In this document: positions 1-6,563 of the stretch, one piece after another
Numbering within the stretch: the first letter of the stretch is position 1
How the letters are laid out: each line of letters opens with the position of its first letter
Source: Paenibacillus sp. RC334
GTDB lineage: Bacteria > Bacillota > Bacilli > Paenibacillales > Paenibacillaceae
Assembly: GCF_030034735.1 (NCBI RefSeq)
Contig: NZ_CP125370.1
Coordinates: 4,449,001-4,513,000 of the forward strand
Direction of reading: 5' to 3'
Length of the DNA stretch: 64,000 nt
The notes under the pieces: generated by a model
Databases searched by the model: none
What the model saw: only the letters and a program-made list of their open reading frames with translations
What the model was told of the DNA's origin: nothing
Made by a program: the position numbers and the translations under genes

Positions 1-45
1 TGACTATCGTTATCTTTTTATCGGTATGCTTCCATCATATACAAA

Positions 46-74
46 AAAACAACCGGCTTATACGCCAGTTGTTT
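46..74 (-). terminator. Rho-independent terminator of the first zinc-ribbon gene
   Basis: On the minus strand an AAACAACTGGCG arm pairs with a CGGTTGTTT arm and is followed by a run of T. It overlaps the last codons of the gene at 58-549. Confidence 0.7.
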
Positions 75-549
75 CCCGTTCCACAAAATACTTATTGGTC
101 ATATAATGAGCCTTGCCTCTGGAAGTGTCGACCATTCCCTTTTTGTTATCGAGAAAAACAATTTCCCGGCATTTGGTGCAATACCACTTGGTCCGCTTAA
201 AGGGAGATTCCGTTACATACGAGGTACCGCATTTGCAATCTACTTTGATCAAGGTTTCTGTTGATTTGTAAGCTTGGGACAGCTCCTTCAAGCCTGTATC
301 CGGCTGTTGAACCGGGATAATGACTTCCTGATAGCTTGAATACTGATTATGAACTTTAAAATCAGCCACCAGTTCCGCATGTAGCCCAAAGTACTCTTTG
401 CCAATCTCGGTTACAAATTTTTTGCCAATTCTGTAACACTCAAGCCATTCCTGTATCTGTTGATTAGACAAAGGCACTGTGCCCTTGATACCGCTATTTA
501 ATGTGTAAGTCATGATGTATAAAGTATCATCTTGTCTATGTCCGTACAT
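58..549 (-). CDS. Hypothetical zinc-ribbon protein, copy 1
   Basis: A 163-residue soluble protein I do not recognise as a named family. The start ATG follows a strong AAGGAGG site. The N-terminal half carries a block starting MTYTLNSGIKGTV. The C-terminal half has a CxC-G...CTKC pattern (CKCG near residue 105, CTKC near 123), which looks like a four-cysteine zinc ribbon, followed by a conserved KKGMVDT and YMTNKY tail. The neighbouring minus-strand gene at 686-1168 is a clear paralogue. The pair suggests tandem duplication. The N-terminal segment could be a regulatory or nucleic-acid-binding domain, but nothing in the sequence fixes a function. Confidence 0.75.
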   Translation of the reverse strand: MYGHRQDDTLYIMTYTLNSGIKGTVPLSNQQIQEWLECYRIGKKFVTEIGKEYFGLHAELVADFKVHNQYSSYQEVIIPVQQPDTGLKELSQAYKSTETLIKVDCKCGTSYVTESPFKRTKWYCTKCREIVFLDNKKGMVDTSRGKAHYMTNKYFVERETTGV

Positions 550-668
550 GAGAAGCCTCCTTATAATACACTTGATAATGTACTACAAAGCGCAAAAAAC
601 ATCAATTTTATTATTTGGCAAAAGGTTATAGCTGATTTATAAAGCTCAGGGAATGCACATATAGAATA

Positions 669-697
669 AAAGCAACTGACCTGGGTCAGTTGCTTTG
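669..697 (-). terminator. Terminator of the second zinc-ribbon gene
   Basis: The inverted arms AGCAACTGA and TCAGTTGCT enclose a short loop, and on the minus strand the hairpin is followed by TTTTATT. It overlaps the stop codon at 686. Confidence 0.75.
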
Positions 698-1168
698 TCT
701 TTCCACATAGTATTTGTTGGTCATATACCACGCCTTGCCTTTTTCCGTATCCACCATACCCTTTTTGCGATCCAGGAACACAATGTTATTGCATTCCTTG
801 CATGACCACTTGGTCCTTTTATGCGGCGACTCTTCTATATAGGAAGCTCCGCATTTGCACTCTACCTGAATTAACGTTTTATACTGACTGTACGCCTCTG
901 CCAACGGGTCTACGTCTACAGCTTTACTTACCACCGCAGGCTGTATCATGGATATATGATCCCGCTGCTCCGAGTATTCATTATGTACCTTAAAATCTGC
1001 TACCAATTCAGGATTCAAACCAAAATACTGTTTACCAACTACCGTTACAAACTTGCTGCCAATTCGATATGCTTTTATCCATTCCTGAACCTGCTTACTG
1101 GATAGGTCGACTGTTCCCTTTATACCGCTGTTCAGCGTATAGGTCATCAAATGTTCGTTTTGTGTCAT
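686..1168 (-). CDS. Hypothetical zinc-ribbon protein, copy 2
   Basis: A 160-residue paralogue of the protein at 58-549, collinear over its whole length: the MTYTLNSGIKGTV block, the ELVADFKVHN segment, the CKCG...C..C zinc-ribbon cysteines and the KKGMVDT and YMTNKY tail are all kept. The start ATG lies a few bases after GGGGAG. The central linker differs most, as expected of a linker between an N-terminal domain and a C-terminal zinc ribbon. Each copy has its own ribosome binding site and terminator, so they are probably separate transcripts. Function unknown. Confidence 0.75.
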   Translation of the reverse strand: MTQNEHLMTYTLNSGIKGTVDLSSKQVQEWIKAYRIGSKFVTVVGKQYFGLNPELVADFKVHNEYSEQRDHISMIQPAVVSKAVDVDPLAEAYSQYKTLIQVECKCGASYIEESPHKRTKWSCKECNNIVFLDRKKGMVDTEKGKAWYMTNKYYVERQSN

Positions 1169-1448
1169 ATGTCTCCCCGTTCACCTCCGATCAAGAATAT
1201 ACCACAGGTAGACCTAAGCAAAAGCTACTTACTGCTACCTGAAGCAACGAGCTTTTCTGCCTTGTGATCCTTTTAATACAAGTATAACTCAAAACCCGAG
1301 CTGTCTTCCATTTTGTCTATATCCTGAGCACTGATTTCGCAGGGATCTATACTCGCCTCCTTAGACTATCACAAGATGCATTTTTATCTTTTTATCACTT
1401 TGTGGTACAGTCTTCTACATTAATCATTCATGCGAGTTGGCGGATAAG

Positions 1449-1714
1449 CTAATGGTAGTTTCTTCCTTCCTTATATATTACAACACTTTTGTACAAATTC
1501 CTACATGTTTCAGCGGTGTAATCGTTTTTTTCGTCACCTTGCCAGAGTAAGTGCTCCCGCTTATACTCAATAGCCTTTTCATATGTACCACCAGGTTCGC
1601 AACATACATTTTGATGAATTCTTCATTAGGGAGTTGAGCGTACCAGAGATACTGGCTTTTCATTTTATAGAGTAAAAATAATTTCCAAAGACCATTTTCG
1701 TTTTTTGAATTCAT
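1449..1714 (-). pseudogene. Small gene split by a frameshift
   Basis: The start at 1714 opens a tryptophan-rich frame (W at residues 10 and 24; LPNEEFIKMY) that reads convincingly to about position 1602 and then loses protein character. From there the -1 frame gives CEPGGTYEKAIEYKREHLLW and continues to a stop at 1449. Restoring one base in the A pair at 1601-1602 would give a single protein of about 87 residues. I do not recognise the family. Either a genuine mutation or a single-base sequencing deletion explains it; three similar homopolymer frameshifts occur at 15.6, 16.6 and 20.6 kb. Confidence 0.5.
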
Positions 1715-1752
1715 TCGTGTGATATATTTTCTCTTAGGGAGGCGAATCCATT

Positions 1753-1929
1753 TTGGAAAGAAAAAGTGTTATGGTGTATGAAGATATAAAAGAAAAATTA
1801 CAATCTATAAAAACAGAGTTAGGTTTGAGTAATGAAAATGATGTTGTCAGTTATTTGATCAGTGTATATGAACACTCCGATTCTCTGCCCAAAAAATCTC
1901 AAATTCAACTCATTAAACTTATAAAATAG
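1753..1929 (+). CDS. Small ribbon-helix-helix-like protein
   Basis: A 58-residue reading frame with a TTG start about 10 bases after GGGAGG. The sequence has the pattern of an RHH (Arc/CopG-like) regulator: a short N-terminal stretch, helix EDIKEKLQSIKTELG, then a turn with S/N residues and a second helix DVVSYLISVYE. This is inferred from pattern, not from a known homologue. It stands alone, divergent from the frameshifted gene at 1449-1714, and ends in a strong hairpin. It could be an antitoxin-like or plasmid-type regulator, but no partner toxin gene is visible next to it. Confidence 0.5.
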   Translation: MERKSVMVYEDIKEKLQSIKTELGLSNENDVVSYLISVYEHSDSLPKKSQIQLIKLIK

Positions 1930-1934
1930 AAACA

Positions 1935-1974
1935 CCAAAAATCCTTGAGTGTATAAGCGCCCAAGGATTTTTGG
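1935..1974 (+). terminator. Perfect 13-bp hairpin after the RHH-like gene
   Basis: CCAAAAATCCTTG and CAAGGATTTTTGG form a perfect inverted repeat with a 14-base loop. The T run lies inside the 3' arm, so it may work in both directions, also serving the convergent gene at 2017. Confidence 0.65.
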
Positions 1975-2016
1975 TAACGTAATTAATCAGGTATTTGAAA
2001 ACACATAAAAATATTT

Positions 2017-2409
2017 TTATCTGTAAAATGTTCTTAGCATCTCCTGCGCAATCTGATCGACCTCTTCCAATTTATCGTTTTCACTCGGATTAGTGCTGAG
2101 CCTATTTAGTTCGTATGTTAGCTTTCCAAGTAAAGCATTAGGAAGCTGCTTACAAAAATGTATAAGCACGAAATACTTCCACGAACTATCGTTTGAATTT
2201 AATATTTGCCGGATGACTGGGATTAGCTCCATATCGAACTGGAACAAAATATTTCTTACTTCCGCTGAAATGGGCCAATTACTGTCTTGTAACCAGGTAA
2301 AAAGCTCAGGAATGATGGGTCGAATTTCTGCCTTACTGCACAATTTCAATTGATTAATGCTATCAAAATCCGACTTATGTTTAGGGATAAGATCGTGAGG
2401 ATTCACCAT
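2017..2409 (-). CDS. DUF5071 domain protein
   Basis: A 130-residue soluble protein matching the DUF5071 pattern: N-terminal LIPKHKSDFDSINQL, then IRPIIPELFTWLQDSNWPI, then a C-terminal stretch (DSSWKYFVLIHF) ending in a helical tail with acidic residues. The ATG is preceded by AAAGGAGG. DUF5071 proteins are small helical proteins of unknown role, often found as isolated genes or among polymorphic-toxin immunity-like genes; here it lies in a region with an Rhs relic about 2 kb away, but no direct link can be shown. Confidence 0.8.
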   Translation of the reverse strand: MVNPHDLIPKHKSDFDSINQLKLCSKAEIRPIIPELFTWLQDSNWPISAEVRNILFQFDMELIPVIRQILNSNDSSWKYFVLIHFCKQLPNALLGKLTYELNRLSTNPSENDKLEEVDQIAQEMLRTFYR

Positions 2410-2451
2410 GTGGCCTCCTTTACCTGGTTATTCCCCAAACATCTATGATTA

Positions 2452-2515
2452 ATCTTTTTGGTTCAGTTTCTGCATTACATTGGAAATACATTTTGAAGCA
2501 CGCACTCAGTAATTA
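2452..2515 (-). pseudogene. Degenerate gerE-like fragment
   Basis: The segment around 2461-2489 repeats the gerE 3' region (GTTCAGTTTCTGCATTAC then TTGGAAATA) with one or two changes and then diverges. It corresponds to the helix-turn-helix part of GerE. Together with the near-identical partial copy at 3200-3358 it shows repeated partial duplication of gerE. Confidence 0.5.
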
Positions 2516-2659
2516 AAAAAACAGATCATATCTTTTTACTAAATTATTAAAACGAATAGCCGTGAACGGTTTTCACTGAATCCTCATTGCAGCTATCACT
2601 GTGATATTAATGGACTAAGAGTATAAAAAGCTGTACCATACACGTGAGTTGTATGTCTT

Positions 2660-2806
2660 TCATACCAGTCGAACCGATGTACAAGTCGTTGAATAATTTT
2701 TTTCTGGGATCCACTTCCCACTTTCACCTTTAAAATAACTCCAAGCAGGTGACTCATGCCTAATCATATAAATCAGATTACCATCACGCTCAGCCCGTAG
2801 AAGTAT
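2660..2806 (-). pseudogene. Possible gene remnant
   Basis: An open minus-strand frame without a good start reads AERDGNLIYMIRHESPAW and then SYFKGESGKWIPEKNY before a stop at 2660. The composition looks like a real protein tail rather than random translation. Its first part is encoded by the left arm of the inverted repeat described at 2778-2866. No family recognised; it may be a truncated C-terminus. Confidence 0.3.
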
Positions 2807-2866
2807 TGATTATACCCTTGGTTTCTCCTGCGGGCTGAGCCTTTGCCCAAGGGAGCGTGATGGTAA
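2778..2866 (+). promoter_or_regulatory. Structured leader with potential pseudoknot over the ribosome binding site
   Basis: Three perfect complementary pairs are visible: 2778-2790 with 2854-2866 (13 bp), 2788-2797 with 2831-2840 (10 bp) and 2815-2821 with 2847-2853 (7 bp). The last pair crosses the second one and places the AAGGGAG Shine-Dalgarno in a helix, so the element could be a pseudoknotted translational switch. Alternatively the outer repeat is a chance product of an inversion, because the left arm also lies in a coding relic on the other strand. Confidence 0.45.
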
Positions 2867-3114
2867 TGAAGCCTAACCGAAAAAAACGTAATCAAGCCTA
2901 TTTTAGACATCACAGAAAGCGGGTTATTCAGCGTAAGAAACGACTTTCAGCACACCGGGGATGGGTCGTCAAATTCGACGGTGTATTCTCCAAAGGGAAA
3001 ATTCATTGTTCCTGCTGGATGTGCAGCGCAAAAACAAAACGACTTGGCTATCCCAAATCGGAGTTATCAAGAATAGCTAACTGTCAGGAACAGCTTCTGG
3101 ATTATGATTTTTAA
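2866..3114 (+). CDS. Small basic CxCxxC protein
   Basis: About 82 residues. The reading frame is open from GTG 2857, with ATG codons at 2860 and 2866; AAGGGAG at 2849-2855 favours 2866. The N-terminus is very basic (RKKRNQAYFRHHRKRVIQRK) and is followed by an SKGKIHCSCWMC motif with three cysteines and then AKTKRLGYPKSEL. This arrangement is typical of a widespread family of short, uncharacterised proteins with a basic helix and a GKIHCSC-xMC cysteine motif, probably metal- or nucleic-acid-binding. The structured leader directly upstream may control its translation. Function unknown. Confidence 0.6.
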   Translation: MKPNRKKRNQAYFRHHRKRVIQRKKRLSAHRGWVVKFDGVFSKGKIHCSCWMCSAKTKRLGYPKSELSRIANCQEQLLDYDF

Positions 3115-3199
3115 ACTACAAATGATCAAAACAAGCGAATGTCTTTTTCTGCGACAATCGCTTGTTTTTAAGTTGACTCACTTGGCAAGGTCATCCTAC

Positions 3200-3358
3200 A
3201 AAACAAAAGCCTTCTCGACCAGCCTTCACTTTTGAAGGATCATCGAGAAGACTTTGCACCCCGCAAGGAACAAGAGGTCAGATTTTTAATTCGCCAAGCC
3301 TGATTAATTCCACGACCGCCTGTGAACGACCTTTTACGTTCAGTTTCTGCATTACATT
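3200..3358 (-). repeat. Partial duplicate of the gerE 3' end
   Basis: A 159-bp direct repeat of 5071-5229 with only two visible differences (3215 region T/C and 3356 region A/G). It contains the gerE stop codon, terminator hairpin and about the last 27 codons of gerE without a start. The repeat boundary on the right coincides with the end of the RhuM gene, whose TAA stop lies inside the repeat. Near identity points to a recent event. Confidence 0.85.
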
Positions 3359-4422
3359 CGCGATGGGGTTTGAAACACACCAAGTTTGTTGTTAAGGTAA
3401 AAGGGCACTACTTTTTTATCCAATTGATTTTGTTTGATAAATTCATCAAAATCATCACTTGTGTCCATAACCAATCTTTGTCGATTGTATTTGTCGTACT
3501 CTGCTGTCGCCAACTTCTCTGCAATCTCTTGCGAAATACTTCCTGCATTTATCAGAATATCTCGCTCATTGAATTTCAGGAATGAGTCCAGCTTCTGGGT
3601 CCAGTCCTTCATATACATCGGGGATTGACGTTCCGCCTGATCTTCCGCATAGTCCAGATACATCGTTACGATGCGATTCAACGTTTGTATTTCTTTATCG
3701 GTCAAATAGTTCTTGGCTACGGTTATATCGCTCTTCCTTACTTTATCGCCTTTCCAGCTCGTTAATCCCATATTGCCTTTATCAGCGCTTGCTCGCTCGG
3801 CAATCAGCTCTGCCGCGGTATGACCATGGACGGCAAAATGAAGTTTGTTTTGTACAGTAGCGAAAAACTCTTTGGACACACTGGAATGGGGGTCATAATC
3901 AACCGATAAGGCGTAGATATCCGTAATCTTGCGATAGAACCTTTTCTCCGATGCACGGATGTCGCGAATACGCTGGAGCAATTCATCGAAGTAGTCTTGT
4001 CCAAAGTGACGCATATCTTTCAAACGCTCATCGTCCATTGTAAAGCCTTTGACAAGGTACTCATTAAGCCGCTCGGTTGCCCACCGCCTGAACTGCGTGC
4101 CTCTGTGCGAGCGGACACGATACCCGACAGCAATAATCATTTCAAGATTGTAATGCTTGACCTTGCGTTTTATTTCTCTTGAACCTTCAATTTGAACTTG
4201 TAAGTATTCCTTACAAGTTGCATCAAAAGCTAGTTCATTTTCTCCATAGATGTGTTTAATGTGAAGCGTAATGTTTTGAGACGTAGTCTGATATAACTCT
4301 GCAATTGCCTTCTGAGTCATCCAAACGTTGCCGTTCTCCAGTTTCACGTCTATTTTGGTATTCCCATCTTCTGTCTGGTATATTAAGATATCTGTACGAT
4401 TGTCCAATTTCTCAACTCCCAC
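3352..4422 (-). CDS. RhuM family protein
   Basis: A 356-residue protein of the virulence RhuM family (named after a Salmonella SPI-3 gene). The N-terminal part has the family pattern WMTQKAIAELYQTTSQNI, resembling a helix-turn-helix-like KilA/antirepressor region, followed by KVKHYNLEMIIAVGYRVRS and FRRWATERLNEYL, both strongly conserved. The C-terminal part has the DYDP and FFATVQNKLHFAVHGHTAAE blocks. RhuM proteins occur on mobile islands; their biochemical role is not established. The stop codon and last two or three residues fall in or at the border of the gerE-derived repeat, so the natural C-terminus may have been replaced. No partner genes remain beside it. Confidence 0.85.
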   Translation of the reverse strand: MGVEKLDNRTDILIYQTEDGNTKIDVKLENGNVWMTQKAIAELYQTTSQNITLHIKHIYGENELAFDATCKEYLQVQIEGSREIKRKVKHYNLEMIIAVGYRVRSHRGTQFRRWATERLNEYLVKGFTMDDERLKDMRHFGQDYFDELLQRIRDIRASEKRFYRKITDIYALSVDYDPHSSVSKEFFATVQNKLHFAVHGHTAAELIAERASADKGNMGLTSWKGDKVRKSDITVAKNYLTDKEIQTLNRIVTMYLDYAEDQAERQSPMYMKDWTQKLDSFLKFNERDILINAGSISQEIAEKLATAEYDKYNRQRLVMDTSDDFDEFIKQNQLDKKVVPFYLNNKLGVFQTPSRM

Positions 4423-4567
4423 TCCTCCCCAACTAACGCTTACGGAATCATACGTTCTTATTTTATCATATTCGAAGTAAACACATTGACAATAAAGTCT
4501 CCTATTTTACAATCCTCGCCCTTTTTTTATCTATATTTAACATATGTCACAGCCATTTAAAGCTTTT

Positions 4568-5015
4568 TCACTCCAATTTACTTAACGAAGTTTCCAATCT
4601 CAGCACTAAGAATCGGTGGTTCAAACGGTTCAAACCGCTTAATGAAACCGTTTGATCCAGTAGACCATTTTTGTAATACGTATATTTGGCATCTGGAGAT
4701 GAAGACTCTGTTCCCGCTGACGTTAACCGATTAAGGTCATCAAAGGTATAAGAGATTTCGCTGCCAAATGGCTCCCTCAGCTTAGTTCGATTTCCAATTA
4801 GTCATACTACTTGTTTACTTACCTGATTTTTCTCATCAGTTATTTTAATAACCTGTCCCAGTTCGTTAAATTCTCTTCACTTTTGGTTATATTTCGCCTC
4901 ACCTTTGGCATTAGCAACGGAAGCACGACGATCCATCACATCATAATTGTAGGAAGTGCTATTTTATTGCCATCCTATGCTGTTACGTTATTGCCGCTAA
5001 TCTTGTCGCAGCTAT
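4568..5015 (-). pseudogene. Rhs/WapA YD-repeat relic
   Basis: Minus-strand translation yields YD-repeat sequence in pieces: YNYDVMDRRASVANAKGEAK, then after a TGA in place of a Trp-like codon REFNELGQVIKITDEKN, and in another frame REPFGSEISYTFDDLNRLTS and then YTYYKNGLLDQTVSLSG. Such repeats form the shell of Rhs/WapA toxin-delivery proteins. Frameshifts and stops make it a clear pseudogene. It has no start, no toxin tip and no immunity gene and lies between the RhuM gene and the intact gerE. Confidence 0.75.
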
Positions 5016-5070
5016 GTTTGCCCAATAATTGTATTTTTTAGAAATAAAATATATTTTATGCATTTTTAAA

Positions 5071-5130
5071 AAAACAAAAGCCTTCCCGACCAGCCTTCAC
5101 TTTTGAAGGATCATCGAGAAGACTTTGCAC
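5071..5130 (-). terminator. gerE terminator
   Basis: On the minus strand an outer stem (CTTCTCGA-type arms) with an inner CCTTC/GAAGG stem is followed by CTTTTGTTTT. The copy at 3200-3250 has the same structure with a perfect outer stem. Confidence 0.7.
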
Positions 5131-5148
5131 CCCGCAAGGAACAAGAGG

Positions 5149-5382
5149 TCAGATTTTTAATTCGCCAAGCCTGATTAATTCCACGACCGCCTGTGAACGA
5201 CCTTTTACGTTCAGTTTCTGCATTACGTTGGAAATATGGTTACGCACCGTCTTCTCACTAATAAATAGTTGTCCGGCGATGTCACGTGTTGTTTTGTCCT
5301 GCACAAGCAGTTCAAATACTTCACGTTCACGGTGAGTTAACAAAAACTTGTTTTTGTGGTCGTTACCCTTCGTCAATTTCAC
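5149..5382 (-). CDS. gerE: Spore germination/coat regulator GerE
   Basis: GerE is the LuxR-type DNA-binding protein that acts last in the mother-cell cascade, adjusting SigK-dependent coat genes. The chosen GTG start at 5382 follows AAGGAGG and gives 77 residues, the usual GerE size; upstream in-frame codons lack a ribosome binding site. The sequence is almost wholly a helix-turn-helix domain: FLLTHREREVFELLVQDKTT, FISEKTVRNHISNVMQKL and KGRSQAVVELIRLGEL are nearly identical to Bacillus GerE. Its 3' end has been duplicated at 3200-3358 and more degenerately at 2452-2515. It is divergent from the efe operon. Confidence 0.97.
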   Translation of the reverse strand: MKLTKGNDHKNKFLLTHREREVFELLVQDKTTRDIAGQLFISEKTVRNHISNVMQKLNVKGRSQAVVELIRLGELKI

Positions 5383-5545
5383 CCCTCCTTGCTCGGGTTT
5401 TGTGTGGTGTAACAAGGTTAAGGGATACAGTCAACACATTTTATGTCACGTGCTTAGGTATGGTTCAATATGCGGATAAAAATGGGCCTAGGCACTTATT
5501 TTCAGCCTTTGCAGAATCGTTAGACTCTGCGTCTAATTTTATGTA

Positions 5546-5574
5546 TTGACAGGCATATGGGGCAGCCTTATGAT
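5546..5574 (+). promoter_or_regulatory. SigA promoter of the efe operon
   Basis: TTGACA at 5546-5551 and TATGAT at 5569-5574 are 17 bases apart, placing transcription start near 5581, directly before the Fur box. Confidence 0.8.
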
Positions 5575-5589
5575 AAGAAAAACCGCGAC

Positions 5590-5604
5590 TGATAATCATT
5601 ATCA
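5590..5604 (+). promoter_or_regulatory. Fur box
   Basis: TGATAATCATTATCA is a perfect match to the Bacillus 7-1-7 Fur consensus. Its position just downstream of the predicted start site fits iron-dependent repression of efeO-efeB-efeU. Confidence 0.93.
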
Positions 5605-5680
5605 AAATAATGATACATATAGATATCGCGCAACAGACTATTGTTCATGGCCGCTTGGCCAGAAAGGGTGTTCATTAATT

Positions 5681-6559
5681 ATGAAATTACGTTACGCTGT
5701 ACCGGCCGGAGTGCTGGTTTCTTCTATTCTGTTCGCAGGTTGCGGCCAAACCGGAACTGCTACTCAGCAGCCTGCTGCAACGACCAAAGATGTGGGAGCA
5801 ACTACACAGTCAACGACTCCTGCGGCCTCTGCCCCCAATTTTGATCAAGCGGTGGCCGCTTACCGTGCCTATGCCATAGAGCAATGCGATACGTTTGTGA
5901 AAAAGACAGAAGAATTCACGAACGCGGTCAAAGCTGGCGAGCTGGACAAAGCCAAGGCGCTGTATGCTCCTGCACGTATGTACTATGAACGGATTGAACC
6001 GATTGCAGAAGCGCTGGGCGATCTTGACCCGAATATTGATGCGCGTGACGGTGATGTAGATGCAGCAGATTGGCGCGGTTTCCACCGGATTGAAAAGACA
6101 TTATGGGAAGAAAACACCACCAAAGGGTTGGACGAGTTTTCCGACCGCCTGTTGAGTGATGCAAAGCTGCTGCGTGCCAAGGTGGAGACGGTCAACATTG
6201 ACGCCAGTCTGATGGTAACGGGTGCAGTCGAGCTGCTGAACGAAGTATCCACCTCCAAGGTGACGGGTGAAGAGGAACGGTATTCCCATACGGATTTGTA
6301 CGACTTTGCAGCCAATGTAGAGGGCGCACAAAAAATATATGAGATTTTGAAAACAGACCTGAACCAAAAAGATGCAGCGTTGGAAACGCAAATTGGCGAG
6401 CGCTTTGAGGCATTGCAGAAAGAATTGGCTCCTTTCAAGAAAGGCGAAGGCTATGTATCTTATACGAAGCTGAAACCGGAAGAAATTAAAAAGCTGAGCC
6501 AAAACCTCGATGCCCTGGCAGAGCCGTTGTCCCAAATGGGAAAATTGTTAGGAGTGTAA
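5681..6559 (+). CDS. efeO: Iron uptake lipoprotein EfeO/EfeM
   Basis: The ATG at 5681 gives 292 residues with a lipoprotein signal (lipobox LFAGC, lipidated Cys21), so the protein is anchored outside the membrane. A Ser/Thr/Ala-rich linker leads into an imelysin-like (peptidase M75) domain with the GFHRIEKTLW block; His135 and Glu138 are the HxxE metal-binding pair. It lacks the cupredoxin domain of E. coli EfeO, so it is the EfeM-like short form. It delivers iron to EfeU. First gene of the operon; efeB follows after 4 bases. The frame stays open upstream to 5546, but this covers the promoter and Fur box and cannot be translated. Confidence 0.95.
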   Translation: MKLRYAVPAGVLVSSILFAGCGQTGTATQQPAATTKDVGATTQSTTPAASAPNFDQAVAAYRAYAIEQCDTFVKKTEEFTNAVKAGELDKAKALYAPARMYYERIEPIAEALGDLDPNIDARDGDVDAADWRGFHRIEKTLWEENTTKGLDEFSDRLLSDAKLLRAKVETVNIDASLMVTGAVELLNEVSTSKVTGEEERYSHTDLYDFAANVEGAQKIYEILKTDLNQKDAALETQIGERFEALQKELAPFKKGEGYVSYTKLKPEEIKKLSQNLDALAEPLSQMGKLLGV

Positions 6560-6563
6560 CGAT

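Noticed and set aside
1273..1354. Minus-strand frame SIDPCEISAQDIDKMEDSSG-like behind AAGGAGG
   Set aside because: Protein-like and with a good ribosome binding site, but no ATG, GTG or TTG start; only ATA is available. Too short to call; possibly a remnant.
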